Below, one piece after another: positions 1 to 9,075 of a stretch of DNA of 64,000 nucleotides. The stretch is taken from contig NZ_FOCM01000011.1 in the NCBI RefSeq assembly GCF_900110115.1, positions 1 through 64,000 on the forward strand, written 5' to 3'. The notes beneath the pieces are model-generated. The model searched no databases. It saw only the letters and a program-made list of their open reading frames with translations, and was not told where the DNA came from. The stretch's first letter is position 1, and every line of letters begins with the position of its first letter. The DNA is from Palleronia pelagia (GTDB lineage: Bacteria; Pseudomonadota; Alphaproteobacteria; Rhodobacterales; Rhodobacteraceae). The translations under genes were made by a program, and so were the position numbers.

Positions 1-253
1 GGGCCCGCGGCACCCGCACCGTCTCGGTGCCAAAGGTGCCGGTGAGCTGTCGCTTCCGGTGACCGTGGCGATAGCCTTTTGCCGGGCCGTCCCCACGACG
101 GTAGCGAAGCCGGCCGAGGAAGCTGGCCAGCTCCTCTTCGAACACGGCTTCGATGGTCGCGCGCACGTTGGCTCGAAGCCGCTCTTCGATCAGATCGAAC
201 CCGGCCTCTTCGGCCAGTAGCGCAAAGCTCGCGGTGTCGGTAATCTGGTTCAT
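1..253 (-). CDS. IS256-family (Mutator-type) transposase, N-terminal fragment
   Basis: Reading minus from the ATG at 253-251 gives 84 codons beginning MNQITDTASFALLAEEAGFD and remaining open to the window edge. The segment GYRHGHRKRQLTGTFGTETV is typical of the N-terminal part of IS256/Mutator DDE transposases, in which a GYRNGH-like stretch and a GT-x-G-TE-x-V-RVPR stretch are conserved. The catalytic DDE residues lie downstream, outside the window, so intactness cannot be judged. The product would cut and paste the element. Family call is firm; activity unknown. Confidence 0.8.
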   Translation of the reverse strand, partial: MNQITDTASFALLAEEAGFDLIEERLRANVRATIEAVFEEELASFLGRLRYRRGDGPAKGYRHGHRKRQLTGTFGTETVRVPRA

Positions 254-350
254 GGCGTGATCTCCCTGGCGGTTGCCGCCGCCGGTTGGGTGGGTGTCAG
301 TTCACCCGGAGATTACGCCGCCCTCGAATTTCCACCACCTCCGCGACACG
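1..350 (-). mobile_element. IS256-family insertion sequence, left part only
   Basis: The 5' part of an IS256-type transposase gene runs off the left edge, so the window starts inside an insertion sequence. The noncoding tract between its start codon (253) and the stop of the next gene (373) should hold the inverted-repeat end of the element. I placed the border near 350, but only one end is visible, so neither terminal repeat nor target duplication can be confirmed. The element lies next to the catabolic island that follows. Confidence 0.55.
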
Positions 351-372
351 ACCGGGCCCCGGTCGATCAGTC

Positions 373-1668
373 TCAGTCGAAGGTCGTGGGCTGGACTTCA
401 TCAACGAAGTCCGGCGTCAGCGACGAGACCCAGTCGATCGAGTTCTCGCCAACCGGCGTCATGATCTGCTCGCCGTCGAAGATCATGATGTCCGTCAGCG
501 TGGCGAAGGAATAGTCCCCGCTCTGGACCGTGGTGCCGACAAGCTGCGCCTCGACACCCTGGTGGTCCTCGGCGCGGATCGTGACGGGACGGCCAAGTCC
601 CTGGAACTCCAGCCCCTCGTAGGCCGCGATCAGCTGCTGCTCGTCCGGCCAGTTCCCGCCGTTCGCCTCAATGGCCTTGGAATAGGCCGCCTCCAGCGCC
701 TCGAAGGCCTGGACCATGTGGAACACCGAATAGATCGGGTAGGCGCCGGTCCGCTCCTTGAAGTCGGCGACGAAGCCGTCGAAGGCTTCCGTGCCGACCA
801 TCTCGGGATGGTCGAAATAGTGGTCCCCGCGGCCGCCGATGATCACACCGTCCGGCAGGGCCGATCCCAGCGCCTCGAGAGAGCTTTCGCCGAGTCCCAG
901 CACGAACTGGCTCTGGTTCATCAGGCCCCGCTGCGCGGCCTGCTGGACGAAGGTGTTCAGATCGCCGCCCCACGAGGTCGACAGGATCACGTCCGGCCGC
1001 ATGGCCGACAGGCGCGAGATCTCGGTCGAGAAGTCGGGCGCACCGAAGGCCGGGAAGAATTCGCCCACGACCTCGACATCGGGCTTCATCGCCTTGAGCG
1101 CGGTCGAGAAGATCTCCCAGCTGTCGCGACCCCAGGCGTAATCCTGGTTCACCACCGCGATGGTCTGGAAATCGGGGTTGGTCTTCAGCAGGTACAGGAC
1201 CAGCGCCAGCATGTCGCTGGTGGCGTGGCTCTGCGTGCGGAAGACGTAATCGTACTCGCCCTCCTCGAATACCCGCTGGGTGCCGCAGTCCCACATTATG
1301 TTGATGACTTCGAGATCCTCGGCCAGCGGCGCGATCTGCATGCAGTTTCCGGACGAGATGCCCGAGAACATTATGTCTGCACCCTCTTCCTCGACCTGGC
1401 GGCGGTACTCGGCGGTGAAGGCCTCGCCGCCAGCACCCTCGTCGATGAAGTTGACGCTGACCGGGACACCTTCGATGCCGCCCGCCGCGTTCAGCTCTTC
1501 GGCCAGCATCTCGGCCGCGTCGCGGGCCGGCACGCCGAACACCGATGCCGGGCCGGTCAGGAACGTCGCAACCCCGATGGTGATCTCGTCCGGCTTGTCC
1601 TGCGCCTGGCCGGCGGTGGCCAGTGCGCCCGCAAGGATCGTCGCGCCAAGTAGTGTTCTCTTCAGCAT
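373..1668 (-). CDS. ABC transporter substrate-binding protein, branched-chain amino acid/amide type
   Basis: Periplasmic type I solute-binding protein of 431 aa (Peripla_BP_6/LivJ-like) that would deliver a small amide, amino acid or organic acid to a Liv-type ABC permease. The N-terminus MLKRTLLGATILAGALATAGQAQ is a classic signal peptide, followed by the family opening ITIGVATFLTGPASVFGVPA. The ATG at 1668 was chosen because GGAGGACAG precedes it by a good distance; a longer start at 1698 lacks this. It is last in a minus-strand run (SDR, aldehyde dehydrogenase, this gene), 191 nt after the dehydrogenase. No permease or ATPase lies beside it; the nearest Liv set is at 12.9-16.3 kb with its own binding protein. 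Ligand unknown. Confidence 0.87.
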   Translation of the reverse strand: MLKRTLLGATILAGALATAGQAQDKPDEITIGVATFLTGPASVFGVPARDAAEMLAEELNAAGGIEGVPVSVNFIDEGAGGEAFTAEYRRQVEEEGADIMFSGISSGNCMQIAPLAEDLEVINIMWDCGTQRVFEEGEYDYVFRTQSHATSDMLALVLYLLKTNPDFQTIAVVNQDYAWGRDSWEIFSTALKAMKPDVEVVGEFFPAFGAPDFSTEISRLSAMRPDVILSTSWGGDLNTFVQQAAQRGLMNQSQFVLGLGESSLEALGSALPDGVIIGGRGDHYFDHPEMVGTEAFDGFVADFKERTGAYPIYSVFHMVQAFEALEAAYSKAIEANGGNWPDEQQLIAAYEGLEFQGLGRPVTIRAEDHQGVEAQLVGTTVQSGDYSFATLTDIMIFDGEQIMTPVGENSIDWVSSLTPDFVDEVQPTTFD

Positions 1669-1719
1669 GGTCTGTCCTCCCCAGAAACTCGCCGGCATGG
1701 CGAGAGCTTTGGGGAATTA

Positions 1720-1759
1720 AACGGGTCGGGTGACCTTGCGTCCAATACCGAGACCCGTT
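1720..1759. promoter_or_regulatory. Inverted repeat AACGGGTC-N24-GACCCGTT, possible operator
   Basis: Perfect 8-bp arms at 1720-1727 and 1752-1759 with a 24-nt spacer, in the 191-bp gap between the aldehyde dehydrogenase start side of the run and the binding-protein gene it precedes. Position would suit control of the binding-protein gene. No regulator can be assigned, and arms of this length can arise by chance in high-GC DNA. Confidence 0.25.
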
Positions 1760-1859
1760 GGGCGCCATAGGATCTCGCTCTAGCGCGCCGCAGAGCGCAG
1801 ACGAAGACGGCGCCGCCGAAGCGACGCCGCCCGCGCCTGGTCAGCCTGTCGGACAATCG

Positions 1860-3308
<1,449 letters not shown>

Positions 3309-3338
3309 GTCATACCTCGTCTGTATAGCGAGTCGCGA

Positions 3339-4136
3339 TCACTTGATCTTCAGGGTGATGCCGCCGTCGATGGGCAGCTCGATGCCGGTGATCGATTTGG
3401 CCTCGTCCGAGGCCAGGAACACCGCCGCATGGGCCACGTCCCAACCGTCGCCCATATGGCCAATGGGCACGAGCGCGTCGCGCTGGCGCACCATTTCCTC
3501 GGCCGAGCCGTAGACCGAAACGACGTTTTTTTGATGGATCAGCGGCGTGTTCATCAGACCCGGCAGGATCGTGTTGCAGCGGATTCCCTTGGGCCCGTAG
3601 TTCAGCGCGATGTCGCGGGTGAAGGCATTCACCGCGCCTTTCGATGCCGTGTAGCTGATGCAGGGATAGCCCAGCGAGTGGGTCGAGGCGATCGAGCTCA
3701 CGTTGATGATCGAGCCTTTACCCTGCTTCACCATGATCGGCAGGATGTGACGGCAGGTCAGGTAGATCGACTTGACGTTAATCGCCATCAGCCGGTCCCA
3801 CTGCTCCTCGGTCAGTTGCTCGGGCGTGCCGGGGTCGATGACGCCCACGTTGTTGTGCAGCACGTCGATGCGGCCGAATGCGTCCATGCAGGCCTGTACG
3901 GTCGCCTCGACTTCGGCGGCCTTCGACACGTCGCAGATCCGCCCTTCGACGGTGCCGCCTTCATCGCGGATGATCTGAATGACGTCGTCCAGCGCTTCTC
4001 GATTGATATCCGACGCATAGACCTTGGCGCCCTCGCGGGCGAACTGGACGGCGGCCGCCTTGCCGTTGCCCCACCCTTCCCCGATGGAACCCGCACCGGT
4101 GATGAAAACCACCTTGTCCTTCAGTCTCTCGCCCAT
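3339..4136 (-). CDS. SDR-family NAD(P)-dependent oxidoreductase
   Basis: 265-aa classical short-chain dehydrogenase/reductase. Visible hallmarks are the nucleotide-binding TGAGSIGEGWGNGKA (a variant of TGxxxGxG with an insertion), the HNNVG motif in place of NNAG, the catalytic serine in INVSSIAS and YTASK (catalytic Tyr and Lys). The start at 4136 has AAGGA 8 nt upstream. It likely oxidises a hydroxy group or reduces a ketone and sits directly upstream of the aldehyde dehydrogenase. The insertion in the glycine motif sets it apart from common FabG-type members. Substrate unknown. Confidence 0.9.
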   Translation of the reverse strand: MGERLKDKVVFITGAGSIGEGWGNGKAAAVQFAREGAKVYASDINREALDDVIQIIRDEGGTVEGRICDVSKAAEVEATVQACMDAFGRIDVLHNNVGVIDPGTPEQLTEEQWDRLMAINVKSIYLTCRHILPIMVKQGKGSIINVSSIASTHSLGYPCISYTASKGAVNAFTRDIALNYGPKGIRCNTILPGLMNTPLIHQKNVVSVYGSAEEMVRQRDALVPIGHMGDGWDVAHAAVFLASDEAKSITGIELPIDGGITLKIK

Positions 4137-4244
4137 GATCCGGTCCTTCGCCCTGGAGCTCGTTTGCCAAACGATGTCACCCGGGCGGTCCGGTCACAAA
4201 TACCGATCCGTTCTGATCAATATAGGCGCAGGCTCTACCCGCGC

Positions 4245-5200
4245 TCAGGCGCCGGTGGCCGCGTCGAGCACGGCGTCGTCGGCCCGCCAGATGCCGCGGT
4301 CGACCAGGTCGCGAATGACCAGCATCGTGGTGCGTTCCAGCTCGCGGCTGGCCTTGGTGACGGGCTTGGCCGGATTGCGCACCAGGTAGATCGGGCGCAC
4401 CATCTTCGGCTCGATGATCGGCGCCATCACCAGCTCGCCGCGTTCCAGGAAATCCTGCGCGGCGGCGGGCGCGAGAATGGTGAACGCCGATCCGCGCGAC
4501 ACCATGATCTTGATCTGGCTCAGCGCGTCCATTTCGGTGCCTACGGTCAGCGCCACGCCGCTCGACCGGGTGAAGCGGTCGATCATGGTTCGCAGGCCGT
4601 GGTGCTGCGAGGGCAGGATCAGGTCGATCTCGGCCAGATCGGCCAATCTGACCTCGGTCCCGGGCGGTGTGTCGAACGGCCAAGCGTCGGGGGCGGAGAA
4701 GAAACACAGCTCTTCGGTCATCAGCTTGGTGTGATGCAGGTGCCGAACCGACGAGATGTCGTAAAGCAACCCGAGGTCGATGCTCTGATCCTCGAGCCAT
4801 GTCTGGATGAACCCGCTCATCGCCTCGATGGCGCGCAGCCGGACCTTTGGCAGCTCGAGCCGCACCGTTTCGGCCAATGGCACCGAAAGGACCATCGAAA
4901 CCGAAGATGGCAGGCCGAATGTAACCTCGCCCATGGGTTCCGACCCCGACTGGCGCACCGCCTCGACCGCGACTTCCAGGGCGTCCGTGATGCGCTGCGC
5001 GTGGGAGAGCAGGACCTCGCCCGACGCAGTCAGCGATACCCCCCGCGGCGACCGCTCCAGCAGCTTCACGCCAAGCTCCCGCTCGAGGCTGAGAACGTGC
5101 TGCGACAGCGACGGCTGGGCCACCGATACGCGCAGGGCCGCGGCCGACAGCGACCCTCTTCGGCGATGGCAATAAAGTAGCGTAATTGCTTGATATCCAT
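4245..5200 (-). pseudogene. LysR-family regulator with a -1 frameshift in the DNA-binding domain
   Basis: The natural start is the ATG at 5200-5198, preceded by GGGGAGGA, and reads MDIKQLRYFIAIAEEG as a typical LysR N-terminus. After base 5154 the frame breaks: inserting one base between 5154 and 5153 would continue as SLSAAALRVSVAQPSLSQHV, exactly the expected helix-turn-helix. Downstream the frame is intact to the stop at 4245, with a complete effector domain. As given, only an internal start (ATG at 5123, 292 aa) is open, and that product lacks most of the HTH. Either a recent loss-of-function mutation or a sequencing/assembly error. It heads the SDR-dehydrogenase-binding protein run and would be its regulator. 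Confidence 0.8.
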
Positions 5201-5388
5201 GATCAAGCGTCCTCCCCGACGAGGACCCTAAGGCCGCACGACGTCGCTGGAAAGGGGCTGTTCGACTCCGTATCGGGAAGAGCGCTAGAAGATTTCCCTA
5301 TCGGCTCCACCGGAAAGCCGTCTTACCCGCGCCGACCGCCCCGGTGCTAGGAACCCTCAGCATCGCCATTCGAGGAGGGACCGGCGCC

Positions 5389-6315
5389 GTGTCCGACATC
5401 ATCCTGCATCACTACGACCTGTCGCCATTCTCGGAAAAGATCCGGCTCGCCATGGGCGTGAAGAGTCTGGACTGGCACTCGGTCACCGTCGAGGCCGTGC
5501 CGCCGCGCCCTGATCTCGACGCGCTTACGGGGGGCTACCGCCGCCTGCCGGTGCTGCAGGTCGGCGCCGATGTGTTCTGCGATACCGAAGTGATCTTCCG
5601 CGCGCTCGAGCGGATCAAACCCGCGCCCACGCTCTACCCGCAGGGTGAAGGCATCGCCAAGGCCCTGTCGCTCTGGTGGGACCGGACGACCTGGAAACCG
5701 GCCATCGGGGTTCTGGTCGCGCATATCGGCGAGCATCTGCCGCAGGAATTTCTGGACGACCGCCGGGATCATTACCTGGGCTACGACATCTCGAAAGAGG
5801 GCATGGCGCCCATGCTGCCCGCCTATGTGCAGCAATTGGTGGCCGTGAAGGAATGGCTGTCCTCCATGCTGGCGCAGAACGGACCGTTCCTGACCGGCGA
5901 CACGATCAGCGCGGCCGACCTGACCTGCTATCATTCCCTGTGGCTGCTGCGCGCCAATGCGGGGGCCGAGATCATCGACAGCCAGCTGGGCCTGGGCAGC
6001 GATATCACCGGCTGGATGGATCGCGTCGCGGCCGTGGGCCACGGCAACTCGACCGAGATTAGCACGTCGGCCGCGCTGGAGGCTGCCAAGGAGGCCGAGC
6101 CAGACAAAGCGCATCTGCCGCAGGGCGAAGACCCCAGCGGCATCGCCAAGGGCACCCGCGTCACCGTGACACCCGACGACAACGCCCGCGTCCCGGTGAC
6201 CGGCACGCTGGTGGCCGCCAATGGGCAAGAAGTCGTCGTCGCGGTCGATGGCGACGCGACCGGCACCCTTCACATCCACTTCCCCCGCGCCGGGTTCGAA
6301 ACCCTGCCGGCCTGA
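5389..6315 (+). CDS. Glutathione S-transferase family protein with extra C-terminal domain
   Basis: 308 aa. The first ~80 residues form a thioredoxin-like GST_N domain (LHHYDLSPFSEKIRLAMG, then GYRRLPVLQVGADVFCDT with the cis-proline and the Asp/Thr glutathione-binding pair), followed by an all-helical GST_C domain containing FLTGDTISAADL. The last ~57 residues are a separate beta-rich segment (GTRVTVTPDD, then VAANGQEVVVAVDGDATG), not part of a normal GST. The GTG at 5389 is preferred because GAGGAGGGA precedes it by 8 nt; another GTG at 5344 has no such site. It is followed after 25 nt by the SnoaL-like gene. A cytoplasmic transferase or isomerase role is likely; substrate unknown. Confidence 0.85.
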   Translation: MSDIILHHYDLSPFSEKIRLAMGVKSLDWHSVTVEAVPPRPDLDALTGGYRRLPVLQVGADVFCDTEVIFRALERIKPAPTLYPQGEGIAKALSLWWDRTTWKPAIGVLVAHIGEHLPQEFLDDRRDHYLGYDISKEGMAPMLPAYVQQLVAVKEWLSSMLAQNGPFLTGDTISAADLTCYHSLWLLRANAGAEIIDSQLGLGSDITGWMDRVAAVGHGNSTEISTSAALEAAKEAEPDKAHLPQGEDPSGIAKGTRVTVTPDDNARVPVTGTLVAANGQEVVVAVDGDATGTLHIHFPRAGFETLPA

Positions 6316-6340
6316 CCCGTCCTTTCTGGAGGAGACGCAG

Positions 6341-6766
6341 ATGAAAGACCTGACCAACACCCCGAACAAGCAGCGCGCCGCCGACTACTTCAAGGCGTTC
6401 GCGACGCAAGACCGCGACTGGCTCGAAGCCAATGTCGCCAAGACCTACACCCGTAACGACACCACCCTGCCCTTCGAGGTCGTGGGCCCCGAGGGCGTGC
6501 TGAAACTGGGCGACGTGCTGCTGGGCGCGTTTTCCGAGGTCGAGCTGGATATCCAGGACATCATCGAAGAAGACGACAAGGTGCTGGTGCGCCTCCAATT
6601 CCGCGGCGTGCAATCCGGGCCCTTCGGCGATCACCCGGCCAGCGGCAAACGCTTCGACGTGATGGTGCTGGATTTCTTCCGGATGGAGGACGGCAAGATC
6701 GCCGAGCAGTGGCCCGCCATCGACAACCTGGGCCTTCAGCAGCAGATCGGCATGATCCCGGCCTGA
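6341..6766 (+). CDS. SnoaL-like/ester cyclase family protein (NTF2-like fold)
   Basis: 141-aa single-domain protein. Phrases such as DFFRMEDGKIAEQWPAIDN near the C-terminus and FRGVQSGPFGDHPASGK in the middle are typical of the SnoaL/polyketide-cyclase-like superfamily, in which small cone-shaped barrels act as isomerases, cyclases or dehydratases on unstable intermediates. A GGAGGAG site sits 6 nt before the ATG at 6341. Its stop codon overlaps the start of the CitE-like gene (TGATG at 6764-6768), so translation of the two is probably coupled. The actual substrate cannot be inferred. Confidence 0.8.
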   Translation: MKDLTNTPNKQRAADYFKAFATQDRDWLEANVAKTYTRNDTTLPFEVVGPEGVLKLGDVLLGAFSEVELDIQDIIEEDDKVLVRLQFRGVQSGPFGDHPASGKRFDVMVLDFFRMEDGKIAEQWPAIDNLGLQQQIGMIPA

Positions 6767-7569
6767 TGGATGTGACATTTCTTTTCGTGCCGGGCGACCG
6801 GCCCGAAAGGTTCGCAAAAGCGCTGGCCTCGGGCGCGGACTGCGTGATCCTCGATCTCGAGGACGCGGTGCGGCCCGATGCCAAGCAGTCAGCGCGCGAT
6901 GCCATCCTGCGGGCCGAGCTCGACTGGGACCGGGTCGCGATCCGCATCAACGACGCGGCCTCGCCCTGTTTCAGCGACGACCTGGCGTGGCTGGCATGGA
7001 CCCGGGCCGGCGCCATTGTCGTGCCCAAGACCGAAAACCCGGATACGCTCGACCGTGTGCGGCTTGCCGTGGGGCGCCCCGTGGAGCTGATCCCGCAGAT
7101 CGAGACCGCGCGCGGGCTTGACCGGACCAAGGCGCTCCTGTCCGTGCCCGGAGCCACGCGCGCGGCGTTCGGGCACCTGGATTTTGCGCTGGATCTGGGG
7201 ATCGCGACCGACTGGGACGCGCTGGCGTATTTCCGTTCCCGCCTGGTGATGCAATCGCGGCTCGCCGGGGCGCTGCCGCCCATCGACAGCGTGACGGTCG
7301 ATCTGAAGGACACCGATTTGCTGGAGCGCGAGGCCACCGACGCCCGCCGCTTCGGCCTTGGCGGCAAGCTGTTGATCCATCCGGCGCAAGTTGGCCCGGT
7401 GGCGCGGGCTTTCGCGCCAACCTCCGATGAAGTCGAATGGGCCCGGCGCGTCATCGCGGCCATCGAGGCGGGCGGCTCGGGGGCGCTATCGCTGGACGGC
7501 AAGATGATCGACAAGCCGGTGGAAGACGCCGCGCGCCGGATTCTCGCGCGCGCGGGCGACCGAGGTTGA
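6766..7569 (+). CDS. HpcH/HpaI aldolase/citrate lyase beta-like CoA-ester lyase
   Basis: 267-aa TIM-barrel lyase of the CitE/malyl-CoA lyase family. It opens with FLFVPGDRPERFAKAL, then LDLEDAV (metal-binding region), PKTENP, QIETARG and a GGKLLIHPAQV motif, all characteristic of CitE-like enzymes that cleave 3-hydroxyacyl-CoA esters such as citramalyl-CoA, malyl-CoA or citryl-thioesters. No acyl-carrier partner (CitD) is nearby, which points to a free CoA ester as substrate. It overlaps the SnoaL-like stop by one base and ends 2 nt from the convergent fumarase. With the CitF-like and fumarase genes it may act on citramalyl-CoA. Confidence 0.87.
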   Translation: MDVTFLFVPGDRPERFAKALASGADCVILDLEDAVRPDAKQSARDAILRAELDWDRVAIRINDAASPCFSDDLAWLAWTRAGAIVVPKTENPDTLDRVRLAVGRPVELIPQIETARGLDRTKALLSVPGATRAAFGHLDFALDLGIATDWDALAYFRSRLVMQSRLAGALPPIDSVTVDLKDTDLLEREATDARRFGLGGKLLIHPAQVGPVARAFAPTSDEVEWARRVIAAIEAGGSGALSLDGKMIDKPVEDAARRILARAGDRG

Positions 7570-7571
7570 GC

Positions 7572-9068
7572 TCAGGCGCTGCGGCGCCAGAGCTTGGGAC
7601 CGGCCTCGTGAACCGAATTGCCTTCGTTATCCACGGCCAGCGTCACCGGCATATCCTCGACCCGCAGCTTGTAGATCGCTTCCATGCCAAGGTCCTGGTA
7701 GGCCACCGGCTCGGCCTCGCGGATGGCCTTGGACACCAGGTACGCCGCGCCGCCCACGGCGATCATGTAGACCGCCCCGTGCCTGGCGATGGCCTTCAGG
7801 GCCTCCGGTCCGCGCTCGGCCTTGCCGATCATCACTTTCAGGCCCGTATCTGCCAGCACACGATCGGTGAACTTGTCCATCCGGGTCGACGTGGTGGGAC
7901 CGGCAGGGCCGATAACCTCGTCGCCCACCGGATCGACCGGACCCACGTAGTAAATCGCGCGGCCCCGCAGATCGACCGGCAAATCTTCGCCACGATCCAG
8001 CGTTTCGACCATGCGCTTATGGGCAGCGTCGCGGCCCGTGTAGAGCGTGCCCGACAGCAGAAGCGTGTCGCCGGGCTTGAGCGAGGCCAGCAGCGCGTCG
8101 TCCAATGCGTCGAGATCAATGCGCCGCGCGTCGGCGGCCGCCGCGTCAAGCGTCACTTCGGGCCAGAGGCTCAGATCCGGCGGATCGAAACTTGCCGCGC
8201 CAGAGCCGTCCAGCTGGAAATGCACGTGCCGCGTGGCCGCGCAGTTGGGGATCAGCGCGACCGGAAGCGACGCGGCATGGGTCGGGAAGTGGCGCACCTT
8301 CACGTCAAGGACCGTGGTCAGACCGCCCAGCCCCTGCGCGCCGATGCCCAGCGCGTTCACCCGCTCGTATATCTCCAGACGCAGCTCCTCGACCGGATCG
8401 GATGGTCCGCGCTTCAGCAGCTCGTGCATGTCGATGGCATCGTTCAACGACATCTTCGCCATGGCCATCGCCTTGTCGACGCTGCCGCCAACGCCGATGC
8501 CCAGCATACCCGGCGGGCACCAGCCCGCGCCCAGCGTCTCGACCGTGTTCACCACCCAGTCGGCCACCGAGCCCGAGGGATTCAGCACCGCGAATTTCGT
8601 CTTGTTCTCGGACCCGCCGCCCTTGGCGGACACGGTGATGTCGACCTTGTCGCCGGCGACCATCTCGACATGCAGCATGGCCGGCGTGTTGTCGCCGGTG
8701 TTCTTGCGTATCCCGAACGGGTCGCGCACGACCGAGGCCCGGAGCGGATTGGTGTCCAGCAGGTAAGCCCGACGCACGGCATCGTCGACGATGTCCTGCA
8801 GGGGACGTTTCCACGATGTGACGGCCTCGACCCCCACCTCGACGAAGATATTCGCGCTGCCGGTATCCTGGCAGATCGGACGGCGGCCCAGCGCGCACAT
8901 CCGCGAATTGGTCAGGATCTGGCCGATGGCATTGCGGGCGCCCGCGCTTTCCTCGCGCGCATAGGCGTCGGACATGGCCTCGATGAAGTCGACGGGGTGA
9001 TAGCAGGCGACGTATTGCAGCGCGTCGGCGATGCTGTCGGTGACGTGGGCCTCGGTGATCGGGGGCAT
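7572..9068 (-). CDS. Class I fumarate hydratase-type [4Fe-4S] hydro-lyase (fumarase or mesaconase)
   Basis: 498 aa containing both the alpha and beta regions of class I fumarases in one chain. Cluster cysteines are visible in PICQDTGSANIF, GAGWCPPGMLGIGVGG and LIPNCAATRHVHF; the C-terminal half has IYYVGPVDP and GPAGPTTSTRMD. Class I fumarases are known to hydrate fumarate and, in several species, mesaconate to S-citramalate. The ATG at 9068 follows GAGGACC; a more distal ATG would run into the CitF-like gene, whose stop is only 7 nt upstream, indicating one minus-strand operon. Given its neighbours a C5 role (mesaconase) is attractive; tartrate or fumarate activity is the alternative. Confidence 0.9.
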   Translation of the reverse strand: MPPITEAHVTDSIADALQYVACYHPVDFIEAMSDAYAREESAGARNAIGQILTNSRMCALGRRPICQDTGSANIFVEVGVEAVTSWKRPLQDIVDDAVRRAYLLDTNPLRASVVRDPFGIRKNTGDNTPAMLHVEMVAGDKVDITVSAKGGGSENKTKFAVLNPSGSVADWVVNTVETLGAGWCPPGMLGIGVGGSVDKAMAMAKMSLNDAIDMHELLKRGPSDPVEELRLEIYERVNALGIGAQGLGGLTTVLDVKVRHFPTHAASLPVALIPNCAATRHVHFQLDGSGAASFDPPDLSLWPEVTLDAAAADARRIDLDALDDALLASLKPGDTLLLSGTLYTGRDAAHKRMVETLDRGEDLPVDLRGRAIYYVGPVDPVGDEVIGPAGPTTSTRMDKFTDRVLADTGLKVMIGKAERGPEALKAIARHGAVYMIAVGGAAYLVSKAIREAEPVAYQDLGMEAIYKLRVEDMPVTLAVDNEGNSVHEAGPKLWRRSA

Positions 9069-9075
9069 TCGGTCC

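Noticed and set aside
7569-7572. Two-nucleotide convergent gap between CitE-like and fumarase genes as a sign of gene damage
   Set aside because: Both reading frames end with complete family C-termini; tight convergent spacing recurs in the window (hemA, uvrB, ribD).
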